From Thermoplasmata archaeon (GTDB lineage: Archaea; Thermoplasmatota; Thermoplasmata; Lutacidiplasmatales; UBA184), in NCBI GenBank assembly GCA_021817245.1, contig JAKAVQ010000003.1, positions 124,001 through 188,000 on the forward strand: DNA of 64,000 nucleotides, read 5' to 3'. A model generated the notes under the pieces. The model was given only the letters and a program-made list of their open reading frames with translations. It was not told the DNA's origin and made no database searches. The translations under genes were made by a program, and so were the position numbers. The first letter of the stretch is position 1. Every line of letters starts with the position of its first letter. Positions 1-8,356 of this stretch are shown here, in pieces.

Positions 1-1200
1 GGCTTGGGCGCCGAGAAGGCCCGCGAGGCTCTCCAGCTGGTCTTTCAGCCCCACGGCCGCATCCCGGTCCGGCGGCGTGCCTCGCTCGGCAAAGATGGCC
101 TTGACGCGGAGTTCCCGACCCTCCCTATCGAACTGGAGGTCCATCCGACCCACGAAACGCTCTCCGGAGAGGATCGGGAGGACCCACATTCCGAACCGAC
201 GCTTCTCGGGAGGGAGGAACTGCTCGCGGACGTAGTCGAACCCGAACAGCGTCTGCGCGCGCCCCTGCATCTGGACCATGTTGTCGAACGGGGGGAGGAG
301 GGCGACACGGGGCTCGAGCGTCTCGCTTTCCAGGCGTTCGAGGAGCGGGACGTCGTCGTCGTGGAGGTAGCGGGTCTCCTTCTCGACGACGCCGCGGACG
401 ACCACTTGGTGGATCCGGGACGCGTCTTCGAGGTCCCGAACCGCTCCGCGAAGGTCCCGGTATTGTCCCCGGAGATAGTAGTAATTGATCTCCCTCGGCG
501 TGGCGACGCCGAGGCCCCGGATCGCCTTCTGGACCGCCGCGCGGTCGGTTTCGCTCGCCGAGAGCGGTCGCCTCTCCACCCAGGGCGGGAGGAACTGATC
601 CGTCCGCCCCCACAGGTTCTGGTTCCGTGCGTGGCCGACCACCATGACTTCGCCCTTCATGTGCAGATACTCGAGCAGCTGGGCGACGTCGCTCCGGGGC
701 GTCCATTCGCCGTCATTCCGTCGTGTCCGAGCATGGTCGGAGAACTCGCTCACGCGGCGGGGTCCGGACTCCAGCTCCTTCAGGATCCTCTTGCGGAGCC
801 TCCCGTGCCCGGTGAGGAACTTCCTGGCCCGTTCCCGCTGGGAACCCCACGAACCGGAGAGCGAGTCCGGGAAGCGCTGCATCAACGAGGCGTAGAGGGG
901 GTAGTCGTCGGTCGCGACGAGGTTCGCGATCGGTGTCCAAAGGAGAAGAAGCCGCTTCTCCTCCCACATCAAGCGGTCCAGGACCGAACTCGGAAAGGGG
1001 CCCAGTCGGGCCCAGATCGAGAGGAGGTGGGAGGGTGCGACCACCCCGACCGGATCCCACTGGACGTACGGAAGCGTGGGGACCATCGCAACGATCTCTT
1101 CGGGGTTCGCGCGGCTCGGCCCGGGGCCCGAGAGGTGCTGCTTCGTCACGATCAGGCGACGGACCGCACCCAGCGAGGCAGAGATCGGTGTCCGACTCAC
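1..1200 (-). CDS. YcaQ/AlkX-like winged-helix DNA glycosylase (partial)
   Basis: The gene runs off the left edge; 400 codons are visible from a GTG at 1200 and the C-terminus is missing. Translation of this strand matches the YcaQ/AlkX/AlkZ family (HTH_42, formerly DUF1006), DNA glycosylases that remove alkylated bases and unhook interstrand crosslinks. The early catalytic motif is visible as Q47-W48-D49 in PYVQWDPV. The QxD form is typical of AlkX, while AlkZ has QxQ. Further family-like stretches are EINYYYLRGQYRDL and PFDNMVQMQGRAQTLFGFDY. A TATA-like box at 1227-1235 sits about 30 bases before the GTG and no ribosome binding site is seen, so a leaderless start is likely. The long open frame on the other strand here is a shadow of the G+C-rich codon pattern. 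Confidence 0.82.
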   Translation of the reverse strand, partial: MSRTPISASLGAVRRLIVTKQHLSGPGPSRANPEEIVAMVPTLPYVQWDPVGVVAPSHLLSIWARLGPFPSSVLDRLMWEEKRLLLLWTPIANLVATDDYPLYASLMQRFPDSLSGSWGSQRERARKFLTGHGRLRKRILKELESGPRRVSEFSDHARTRRNDGEWTPRSDVAQLLEYLHMKGEVMVVGHARNQNLWGRTDQFLPPWVERRPLSASETDRAAVQKAIRGLGVATPREINYYYLRGQYRDLRGAVRDLEDASRIHQVVVRGVVEKETRYLHDDDVPLLERLESETLEPRVALLPPFDNMVQMQGRAQTLFGFDYVREQFLPPEKRRFGMWVLPILSGERFVGRMDLQFDREGRELRVKAIFAERGTPPDRDAAVGLKDQLESLAGLLGAQA

Positions 1201-1835
1201 GGGATCGGCCCGGGAGGGGGACCGTTCTAGATAAGGGGGTGCGCGGGCGTGGCGCGGTGCAGGGCGCCGTTCCCGGGGCACCCGAAGCGACGGGCGGGGC
1301 AGACCGCGGGAGCGACCCATCGGCCCGGGGGGACGCTGCCCCCTGCACGAACGTCCTCGTCCCAGCGTCATCCTCCCTGCCCGTGGTCGCCGGTAGCTCT
1401 CCCGCGGCGGTGCGCCGGTCGATGACGTTCGTCGCGGGGAACGAGCGCGCTCCCGAGAGCTATTCGGCCGGCTCACCCTCCGCTCCGTTCGAAGGAGCGG
1501 TTCCCCGTGGTCGGGGCGAACCGGTGCTCCTCTCGAGACGGCCCGATGACCGCTCGAGGGGTCCGCGACGAGGGACCGGAGGACGGATCCCGAGCCCGTC
1601 GGTCGATCCTCGAAGGGGCGGCGTCCGCCTTTCCCCGTCTCCCTCGCCGACTTCCCCCGGTGGCCGGACGGTGAGCGGCTGCCGCCCTTCGTGAGCATGT
1701 CCCCGAAGCCTGGGGGGAAGGATCGTCGGCCGGGAAGCCAGGGTCGCCCCCGACGGTGGTTCGGCCTCCCACTCGATCGGTCGAGGCGTCGGTCATCCCT
1801 ATGAACGGCACCGGGCTCCGAGGCCGGCGACCCCG
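1201..1835. other. Intergenic region, no gene recognised
   Basis: About 635 bases lie between two divergently transcribed genes. Open frames on both strands encode only low-complexity Arg/Pro/Gly/Ser-rich sequence expected from random high-G+C DNA. The only element I can point to is the TATA-like box for the glycosylase at 1227-1235. Confidence 0.5.
1227..1235 (-). promoter_or_regulatory. TATA-like box of the glycosylase gene
   Basis: Read on the minus strand it is CTTATCTAG, an A/T-rich island in G+C-rich DNA centred about 31 bases upstream of the GTG at 1200. This spacing fits archaeal TBP binding ahead of a leaderless transcript. Confidence 0.45.
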
Positions 1836-3239
1836 ATGACGGAGTATCGGCGTCCTCGGAAGCGAAGCGTCGGCGTTGCCGGGGGCGCCCATCTTGCGCT
1901 CTTGATGGTCGCCGTTACTCTGGTGAGCGCCGTATCCCTGCCCGCCGTTGGCTCCGGGGCGATGGGCTCCTTCGCGCCTTCGCACGCGGTGGCTCTCGGG
2001 CGCCCGCCGGGGAATGCGGCTCGGACGATCGCCGAGACCTCGAGCACCGGACCGGCACCCTTGGGGACGATCGCGACGATCGGGGTCGACTCCCAGCCGT
2101 ACGGACTCGCCTACGACAACAGCACCGACCTTCTCTACGTGGTCAATTCGGGTTCGAACGACGTCACGGTCGTCCGGGGGTTTACCGTGATCGCGACCGT
2201 GCCGGTCGGGTCCGGGCCGAACTATGCGGTCTATGACGCGAGCGACGGCGACGTGTATGTGGGCAACACGCTCGACAATACCGTCAGCGTGATCCACGGC
2301 ACCTCCGTGGTGGCGACCGTACCCACGGGAGCCTACCCGTTCCGCCTGGTCTACGACGCGGAGAACAGTTACGTCTACGTCCTGGACCAGCTCTCCGAGA
2401 ACCTGACCGTGATCCAAGGCACCTCGGTCGTGGGCGCCGTCGCGGTCGGGCCCGGACCGATCGCCGCCACGTGCGACCCCCGGACCGGCGACCTCTGGGT
2501 CACGACGCACGCGGATGCGGCGGTCCTCGTGCGGCAGCTTTCGGTGGTCACCACCATTCCGGTCGGCCGGGACCCCCAGTCCGTGTCCTACGTTCCCGCG
2601 ACCGGAGGCGTCTACGTGGCCAACACGGAGTCGAACAGCGTGAGCGTGCTAAACCTCACGTCAGTGGTGGCGACCATCGGGGTCGGGAGCTATCCGATCG
2701 CACTCGCGTACTCGAGCCTCCAAGGATACCTCTACGTCGCGAACTACTACTCGGCCAATGTCAGCGTGGTCGGAGGGCTGGCGGTCGTGGCCACCCTGCC
2801 GGTCGGCGCGTATCCGAATGCGATGGCCTTCGATGCGGGCGACGGGTACGGCTTCGTGGCAAATGCCCACTCGGACAATTTGAGCGTGATCCGCGGAACC
2901 TCGACGGTGGGCAGCATCGCGGTCGGTGCCGAACCCGTTTCGGTCGTTTACGCCCCCTCGACCGGATACCTCTACGTGGCGAACTACGGGGAAGGGACGG
3001 TGACCGTGCTCGGGCCGTCGCCGGCCTCGGGTCTCCCCACGTGGGCCTATGCATCCGCGATCGCCCTCCTGTTCTCCGCGGCCGCCGCGATCATGATCGG
3101 GGTCGAGCGCCGCCGGCGGGAGACTCGGCTCCCCCGGTCCCGCACCGAAGTAGGACCGACGCGAACCGAGACGCAAAAGGACCCTTCCGCGATCGAGCAA
3201 GCGAGAGAAGACCCCGACCCGCATCCGGGAGCTCCGTGA
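1836..3239 (+). CDS. YVTN-family beta-propeller surface protein
   Basis: The 467-residue product is probably an exported protein anchored in the membrane. Residues about 10-45 form a basic-plus-hydrophobic signal region. Residues about 68-400 hold eight repeats of about 40 residues, each with a VATxxVG start, a central YV(A/V)N strand and a VSVxxGTS end, the pattern of YVTN/NHL-type beta-propellers. A hydrophobic helix near residues 403-422 followed by ERRRRE looks like a C-terminal membrane anchor, with a short charged cytoplasmic tail. In archaea such proteins are often surface-layer or adhesion components, but the substrate or partner cannot be read here. The stop codon overlaps the GTG of the next gene, so the two are probably co-transcribed. 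Confidence 0.85.
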   Translation: MTEYRRPRKRSVGVAGGAHLALLMVAVTLVSAVSLPAVGSGAMGSFAPSHAVALGRPPGNAARTIAETSSTGPAPLGTIATIGVDSQPYGLAYDNSTDLLYVVNSGSNDVTVVRGFTVIATVPVGSGPNYAVYDASDGDVYVGNTLDNTVSVIHGTSVVATVPTGAYPFRLVYDAENSYVYVLDQLSENLTVIQGTSVVGAVAVGPGPIAATCDPRTGDLWVTTHADAAVLVRQLSVVTTIPVGRDPQSVSYVPATGGVYVANTESNSVSVLNLTSVVATIGVGSYPIALAYSSLQGYLYVANYYSANVSVVGGLAVVATLPVGAYPNAMAFDAGDGYGFVANAHSDNLSVIRGTSTVGSIAVGAEPVSVVYAPSTGYLYVANYGEGTVTVLGPSPASGLPTWAYASAIALLFSAAAAIMIGVERRRRETRLPRSRTEVGPTRTETQKDPSAIEQAREDPDPHPGAP

Positions 3240-4015
3240 CGCGAACCCTCCCCGCCTCGCGCCCACGGGCGTCGAGGAGGCCCGGTCGAGCGGGGTTCTC
3301 GATCGGTGTCGGTCTCGTCGTGGTCGGATTCGGCCTGTTCCTCTTCTCCGAGGCGTTCCCGGCCGGTCTCCTCCTGCTGCTCCTGGGCGTGATCCTGCTG
3401 TTCGGGTGGGCCCTCGCCGGAACGCCCGGACGGGGGAGCGAAACTGCGGGAGCCGGCGCACCCGGGAGCGCAATCGGTTCCCGCGACCTGGTGCACCGGG
3501 TCGCCGAGCTCTGGTCCCGCGACCCGAAGGGGATGGCGATCGACCTCCTTCGGGTGGGGGTGGGCTTCGTCTGGGCGCTGAACCTCCTCTTCGTCGTGAA
3601 CCCGACCAACCAGTTCTTTCTCACCTTCCAGAACGTCGCGCTCTCCTTCGCTCCGACGAGCCTCGGGGGTCCGGGAGTGGCGGATTTCGTCGCGGCCCAC
3701 TCGGTGGCGTTCGCGTGGATCACGGCCGCTCTGACCGCTTACCTGACGGTGGCGTTCGTGTTCGGGATCACCACTCGGCTCGCGTGCCTCGTGGGGGGGG
3801 CCGCCTCCATCGTGTTCCTGCTGACCCAGTTCCTCAGCACGTTCGAGATGCCCGGAGGGACGGACGTCGGCCCGCATCCTCTCTACCTGCTCGTCTATCT
3901 GGTGTTGTACACCGGCGCCGCCGGTCGCTACTTTGCGGTGGACCACTGGGTGTGGGTCAGCGGCCGGGCGCGGTTTCCCCGGCTCTCGCGCTGGGTGGCC
4001 GCCCCTCGTCCGTGA
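3236..4015 (+). CDS. DoxX-like membrane protein
   Basis: The 259-residue product starts at a GTG that overlaps the previous stop (GTGA); a longer open frame upstream is only a shadow of the propeller gene. After a basic N-terminus there are two hydrophobic segments (about residues 25-65). A DoxX/DoxD-like block of four further segments then spans about residues 100-245, including WALNLLFVVNPTNQFF and a PHPLYLLVYLVLYTGAAGRYF segment. DoxX-type proteins act in membranes as quinone-linked or thiol/sulfur-redox partners; in acidophilic archaea DoxD is a thiosulfate:quinone oxidoreductase subunit. No DoxA partner is adjacent, so only the fold family is assigned. The overlap with the propeller gene suggests a surface or membrane-linked role. 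Confidence 0.7.
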   Translation: MTRTLPASRPRASRRPGRAGFSIGVGLVVVGFGLFLFSEAFPAGLLLLLLGVILLFGWALAGTPGRGSETAGAGAPGSAIGSRDLVHRVAELWSRDPKGMAIDLLRVGVGFVWALNLLFVVNPTNQFFLTFQNVALSFAPTSLGGPGVADFVAAHSVAFAWITAALTAYLTVAFVFGITTRLACLVGGAASIVFLLTQFLSTFEMPGGTDVGPHPLYLLVYLVLYTGAAGRYFAVDHWVWVSGRARFPRLSRWVAAPRP

Positions 4016-4215
4016 GGGGCCGGCACCTCGCCCGTGGTCGATCGCTAGGGAAGGGAGCGGCCAAACCGGCGGCCGGGAGCGGCGCGGACCCACCCGTGAC
4101 CCATCCGCACCGACGGAGGCGGGCGCTCGGCCGGGCCATCGCATGCCGGGAGACCTCCCGGCGGGAGGAAGACCGATCCCACCCGAGCGGTCGCTCCGCT
4201 CGACGCGCCGGCGGA

Positions 4216-5010
4216 TCAATCGACGCGAAACAGTTCGATCTTCGCGCGGACGCGATGGTGCAGCTCCTCCGGGTCGAACTCGAGGTCGTACTTGCGAAAG
4301 TATCGCCGAAGGGCGAGAGCTCCCTTCTCGAGCGAGCGAAGCGCCTCGTGCAGACGGATCCCCGGGGGCGCTCCGAGCCGGTCGACGCGGAGCGCCGCCG
4401 CGAGATCGATGAACCAGGGCCTCTCCTCGTGCACCAGGATGTTGAACGGGCTCAGGTCCGAGTGGACCAGGCCGGCTTCCGCGAGCCCTTCGATCCCCTC
4501 CACGGTAGCGCTCAGGAACGTCTCGGGGTCGGCGAGGTGCACCTGCTGCAGCCTCGGCGCCACCGCTTCGGCGGTCCCCAGATACTGCATGGAGAACATG
4601 TTCTCCACCCGACGACCCGGCTCGGGTACCCGGGCCCCGCCCTGCCACGCGTATGTCAGGAGCTCGAGCTCCCGCGAGGCGCGCTGCCCCATCGGTTCGA
4701 GCTTGACCGACCCCCCTCCCCGATGCGAGGTCCGGTACTGCCGGTAGGCCTTGACCGCCCGCAGTTGCCGTCCGTCCCGGCAGAGGTAGACGTCCGCCTC
4801 CTTCCCAGATCCCAAGAGCTGGCCCACTTCCGTGGCCAGTCCCGAAGTAACGATCGCCTCCGCTACGTCTCGGTACGTCGGTTCGGCGAACCCGAGACGA
4901 CCCGTGCGGACCTTCCAGTGCACGCTCTCGTCGAGGTATCCTGCGTTGGGCATCGATCGGAGGGACCACGCCGAGAGAACGGGAGATGGAAGGACGCGGA
5001 TGCCCGGCAC
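4216..5010 (-). CDS. RIO-type serine/threonine kinase
   Basis: The 264-residue protein is an archaeal RIO-family atypical kinase/ATPase, a family that acts in late small-ribosomal-subunit maturation. The flexible nucleotide loop is GSGKEADVY (residues 67-75), with the ATP-binding lysine probably K87 in RAVKAYR. The catalytic loop is HSDLSPFN (183-190) and the metal-binding segment is FIDLAAA with D202. STGKEA-like spelling and the lack of a long N-terminal winged helix favour the RIO1/RIO3 side over RIO2. A second possible start is Met20. It is transcribed away from the epimerase-like gene at 5205, with an A/T-poor 194-base gap between them. Confidence 0.9.
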   Translation of the reverse strand: MPGIRVLPSPVLSAWSLRSMPNAGYLDESVHWKVRTGRLGFAEPTYRDVAEAIVTSGLATEVGQLLGSGKEADVYLCRDGRQLRAVKAYRQYRTSHRGGGSVKLEPMGQRASRELELLTYAWQGGARVPEPGRRVENMFSMQYLGTAEAVAPRLQQVHLADPETFLSATVEGIEGLAEAGLVHSDLSPFNILVHEERPWFIDLAAALRVDRLGAPPGIRLHEALRSLEKGALALRRYFRKYDLEFDPEELHHRVRAKIELFRVD

Positions 5011-5204
5011 CCGGAAGGACGAAGTTCAGTCGGTCCACGGCGCGCTGGCATCCACATCGATCGCCATCTTCCGTGAACCTCCCGGCCCTGGGCCGTTGGA
5101 AGCGACCGCGCACCGGTATCTAAGGGCTTGCCCGGAGCGCGCGGCCCTGGCGGGGATCTCGGACCCGCGGGGCGATCTCCGGAGGAGTCATCAATGCGCC
5201 ACGG

Positions 5205-6212
5205 TTGCCTCGCTTTCGAAACGTGCCCGCGATCTCCGGACCTCCCCCCACCGCCGGCGAACGCCGGCCGACCGGTCGGGCCCTCGTGGCCGGGGCCGCC
5301 GGGTTCCTGGGCCGGGAGATCGTGCAGGCGTTCTCGCGCCAGGGGTGGGAAGTGCGTGGACTGATCCGCGACCCCTCCAAGGCCGACCGGGTCCGTTCGG
5401 CCGGGGGCGTGCCGGTCGTCGGGGACGTGCTCGATCGCGCAACGCTCCAGCGGCACTCCGAGGGGTGCAGGGTATTGATCCATCTCGCGGCGAACCCGAC
5501 AATGGACCCGGACCTGCCCGAGCTCGAGAGAGAGGTGCGGGTCCAGGGCACCGTCAACCTCGTGGCGGCGGCGCGGGCCAGCGGAGCGCGTCGCCTGGTC
5601 GTCGGATCGGGCTATTGGGTGTACGCCGACCAGCCGGGGCCGATCACGGAAGTGTCCGCCGTCGATCCGCAGGGGGAGTCCCGCATCAACTTCGACACCG
5701 AGCGAGCCGGGCTCGAGGCGAACGCCCCCTCCCATCTCGAGGTGGTCGTCGTCCGGCCCGGGATGGTGTACGGCGACGGAGCGTGGTTCCGACCGGTCCT
5801 CGAGGCGGTGCGCGCGCGGACGTATCGTGTCATCGACGGGGGACGGAACGCCTGGTCGTTCGTTTCGCTTCCGGACACGGCCGTCGGCTTCTACACGGTC
5901 GCACTCGACGGTCGCCCGGGCGAGATCTACAACATCGTGGACGGGAACCCGCGCCCCTGGATCGACTTCGTGTCGTACGTGGCCGCGCGTGTGGGGGCCC
6001 ATCGCCCGGAGAGCGAGAGCTTCTCCGAGGCTGTCGCGAAGTACGGGCCTACGGTCGCCACGCACCTGCGGGCGAACCGGGCCGCCTCTGTCGCCAAGCT
6101 GACGGCGCTGGGCTGGAGGCCCGAGTATCCGCGCTTCGAGGAGGGGATCGACGCGCTGCTCGCTCAGATGGGACTCGGAGCCGCAGCTCCCCGTCCGCCA
6201 CCCACCGGTTGA
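5205..6212 (+). CDS. NAD-dependent epimerase/dehydratase-like (extended SDR) protein
   Basis: The 335-residue protein has an extended short-chain dehydrogenase fold. The nucleotide-binding glycine pattern is GAAGFLG (G30, G33, G36), followed by an acidic GDVLD segment and LIHLAANP, which fit NAD(P)-dependent sugar epimerases and related enzymes. The usual catalytic YxxxK is not present: the aligned site reads F163-DTE-R167. It may therefore be an atypical SDR that binds nucleotide without classical chemistry. The first start is TTG at 5205 and a GTG at 5223 is also possible, since conserved sequence begins near residue 26. The C-terminal 20 residues are Pro/Ala-rich. The substrate is unknown. 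Confidence 0.75.
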   Translation: MPRFRNVPAISGPPPTAGERRPTGRALVAGAAGFLGREIVQAFSRQGWEVRGLIRDPSKADRVRSAGGVPVVGDVLDRATLQRHSEGCRVLIHLAANPTMDPDLPELEREVRVQGTVNLVAAARASGARRLVVGSGYWVYADQPGPITEVSAVDPQGESRINFDTERAGLEANAPSHLEVVVVRPGMVYGDGAWFRPVLEAVRARTYRVIDGGRNAWSFVSLPDTAVGFYTVALDGRPGEIYNIVDGNPRPWIDFVSYVAARVGAHRPESESFSEAVAKYGPTVATHLRANRAASVAKLTALGWRPEYPRFEEGIDALLAQMGLGAAAPRPPPTG

Positions 6213-6399
6213 GAGCGGCGTCGGCCCTCGCACCGGTCGGAGCGGAGGGCACGGTCGTGGGCCGTCCGTCGGGAGCATTTGCGCGCGGGGGACCTACGGC
6301 GGCCGGCCGGATGCGGTCCGCGGTGCGGGAGCTTCGTTCGAGGGCGATGGAGGGCAGCGAGGGACGCCGTCGACGTCGGGAGACCTTCATGCCGTGCGT

Positions 6400-7125
6400 T
6401 CAGCCTGCGCGCACGGCCACGATCGGCCGACGCGCTCCGGCCAGCACGAGCGCGGGCGCCGTGACCGCGAAGAACGGAGCTACGAGGAGAAGGAACTGGG
6501 CCCCCGGAAGAGTGACGAGCGCCCCAAGGAAGGGTCCCACAAGCACGAGCAGGAGGAGCAGGTAGAGCACCGCGCCGCCCGAAAGCGTGCCGAGGACGAA
6601 CCGGCGCGAGGCGAAGAAGAGCCCCAGAACGATGCCGAGGCCTCCCAGCCAACCGAGCCAGAAACCGACGAGTCCGGAGTAGGCGCCGACGGGCTGGTTC
6701 GAGCGCATGCAGGAGAGCGCGTGCGAGGGAGCGCCCTGTAGGCAGGAGGCGAGGGACTCCGTCGATCCGAGGACGTAGGCCGCGAGAACCACCAGGAGCA
6801 GGAAACCGATCGAGCCGACGAGGCAAAGCGCCGAAGCGACGCGGAAGCGGGGGTCCACCGCTCGCAGGACGGCGAAGCTTCTCCGGTAAAGCAGGAGGGA
6901 GAGGAGAGAGAGAATCGCCCCGGCGAGCAGGAGGATCGAGAGGTAGCGGAAGAAGGTCGGCCCGAGCGCGAAGAACCCCCCGGGATCATAGGTCGCGATG
7001 TAGAGGAAGACGAGCGGAAGGGCGATCGCCAAGACTCCCGCCGCGAGCCCGAGACCTCCGCCCAGCGCAAGGCGTCGTGCGCCGGTCTGGTCTTCTCCGC
7101 GAGCCGGCGAGACGTTGGCACGCAT
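6400..7125 (-). CDS. Multi-pass membrane protein of unknown function
   Basis: The 241-residue product is strongly hydrophobic with about six membrane-spanning segments (roughly residues 22-45, 55-80, 95-120, 145-170, 172-200 and 205-232). A loop containing CLQGAPSHALSC with two cysteines lies between segments three and four. Similar architecture is seen in archaeal DUF973-type membrane proteins, but I cannot confirm that assignment from sequence alone. A palindromic A/T-containing stretch (ccttaagg) at about 7150-7157 is correctly spaced to be its TATA element. It faces the epimerase-like gene convergently. Confidence 0.65.
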   Translation of the reverse strand: MRANVSPARGEDQTGARRLALGGGLGLAAGVLAIALPLVFLYIATYDPGGFFALGPTFFRYLSILLLAGAILSLLSLLLYRRSFAVLRAVDPRFRVASALCLVGSIGFLLLVVLAAYVLGSTESLASCLQGAPSHALSCMRSNQPVGAYSGLVGFWLGWLGGLGIVLGLFFASRRFVLGTLSGGAVLYLLLLLVLVGPFLGALVTLPGAQFLLLVAPFFAVTAPALVLAGARRPIVAVRAG

Positions 7126-7573
7126 CCGGTGGGGCGAACGCCTTCCGCCTTAAGGTTCTCCGGGCCCGGTCGGGGGCCGTTGCAAACGGCGTCCAAGAGG
7201 CCCGATCGCGGTCCCTCGACTCCGCGGCCGCTCGTCATTTCGCATCGGCGGGGCGAACCCGCACGGGACGCCGCTCCGGCGCAACTCGGGGTGCCCCGCA
7301 GACCGGGTCGTGTTCTCCGAAGATGCGGTACCCGAGAGCCCGGCGGGGGGGACACGCTCGAGGTCGCCGGATGCCCATCCGGCTGCGGGAACGTCCACCG
7401 AAAGGTCCGAAAGCTACGACCGCCCCTCCGGGCGGCACCGCAAGTGCCGGGGCGAGACCGGAGGCCGGCCCTCCGGAGCGCCGAAAGGCGAGGGGCGCGG
7501 CGGTCGGAGCGACGCCAGTAGAACACACCGGGGATGAGCAACCCTGATTGTATCCACGGTGGTGTCCGCGCAG
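7126..7573. other. Intergenic region between divergent genes
   Basis: This 448-base gap separates the membrane protein from the cyclase-like gene. It holds a TATA-like ccttaagg near 7150-7157 for the minus-strand gene and ttgtatcc near 7547-7554 for the plus-strand gene. A minus-strand open frame across the gap has no recognisable domain and is not annotated. Confidence 0.45.
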
Positions 7574-8356
7574 ATGGCGTCCCCGCTTTCGCGGACGAGG
7601 CTCGACACCGGGTTCGGTCTCGAGGAGACCCTTGCCCGGCACGGCCCGACGAACGCACGGGACCAGCTGAGCGGGGACGGTCTACGCAACCTTTCCGCGA
7701 CGGGATCGACGCCGATCAAGGCGGCCGTCGTGGTCGGCGACCTTCGCATGTCCGGCCTCCTGATCCGCGAGGCGGTGAGCACCGCCCTCTTCGCCCGGTA
7801 CATCGTCGGGTTCACGGAAGCGGTGCGGGGGCTCGCGGCCTCCTTCAACGGCTGGTTCGACAAGTTCACCGGAGACGGCTTCATCGCGTTCTGGATCTAC
7901 GAGGCCGAGGACGACATCGTGCGCTCCCTGCCGGATTTCTGTCGTTCGATCCTGCCCGCTTCCGAAAACCTCATCGACAATCTCAAGCGCAATTCGCGGA
8001 ACTTTCCGGTCGGGGTCGGTCTCTCGATCGGCATCGACGCCGGTCCGTGCGAGCTCGTCCGCGTGGGCGACGCGCTGACGGTCGTGGGCAGCCCGATCGT
8101 CGGAGCGACCCGGATGGTGTCGGGGGCCCGGGCGGGCCAGGCCCTGGTGAACGTGGGCCTCGGAACGGCCTTCGAGCGCCAGAGGGACCGGCTCGAGAAC
8201 CTGGGGGTGCGGCTCTCTAAACACGTCGTCCCGACGAAGGAGTATCCGGAGGGTCAGGAGGCCTACGAGATGGAGTTCGTCTCGACGCCGGTGCGCGGTC
8301 GTTCTCCCCGGAAGGCGTCGGAGCGATCCCGGAACGCCGGACGGCCGACGGAGTGA
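7574..8356 (+). CDS. Class III adenylate/guanylate cyclase-like protein
   Basis: The 260-residue protein contains one class III nucleotide cyclase homology domain (about residues 50-235), which in the family converts ATP or GTP to the 3',5'-cyclic nucleotide. The two metal-binding aspartates are visible as D56 in VVVGDLRMSG and D101 in FTGDGF, with a preceding lysine (K97). The third motif reads VVGSPIVGATRM: the arginine is kept, but the position normally held by asparagine in GDxVNxAxR is valine. Activity is therefore uncertain. No sensor or membrane domain is present. I chose ATG 7574 because a TATA-like ttgtatcc lies 20-27 bases upstream; GTG 7559 is possible. The stop overlaps the GTG of the next gene. 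Confidence 0.75.
   Translation: MASPLSRTRLDTGFGLEETLARHGPTNARDQLSGDGLRNLSATGSTPIKAAVVVGDLRMSGLLIREAVSTALFARYIVGFTEAVRGLAASFNGWFDKFTGDGFIAFWIYEAEDDIVRSLPDFCRSILPASENLIDNLKRNSRNFPVGVGLSIGIDAGPCELVRVGDALTVVGSPIVGATRMVSGARAGQALVNVGLGTAFERQRDRLENLGVRLSKHVVPTKEYPEGQEAYEMEFVSTPVRGRSPRKASERSRNAGRPTE

Noticed and set aside
4-1230. A 408-codon plus-strand open frame
   Set aside because: It is antisense to the AlkX-like gene, which has clear family motifs; the plus-strand product is Arg/Pro/Gly-rich and matches nothing.
7235-7642. A minus-strand frame ending in ALGYRIFGEHDPVCG-like sequence
   Set aside because: The end looks protein-like, but the rest is low complexity and it overlaps the cyclase-like gene start region.
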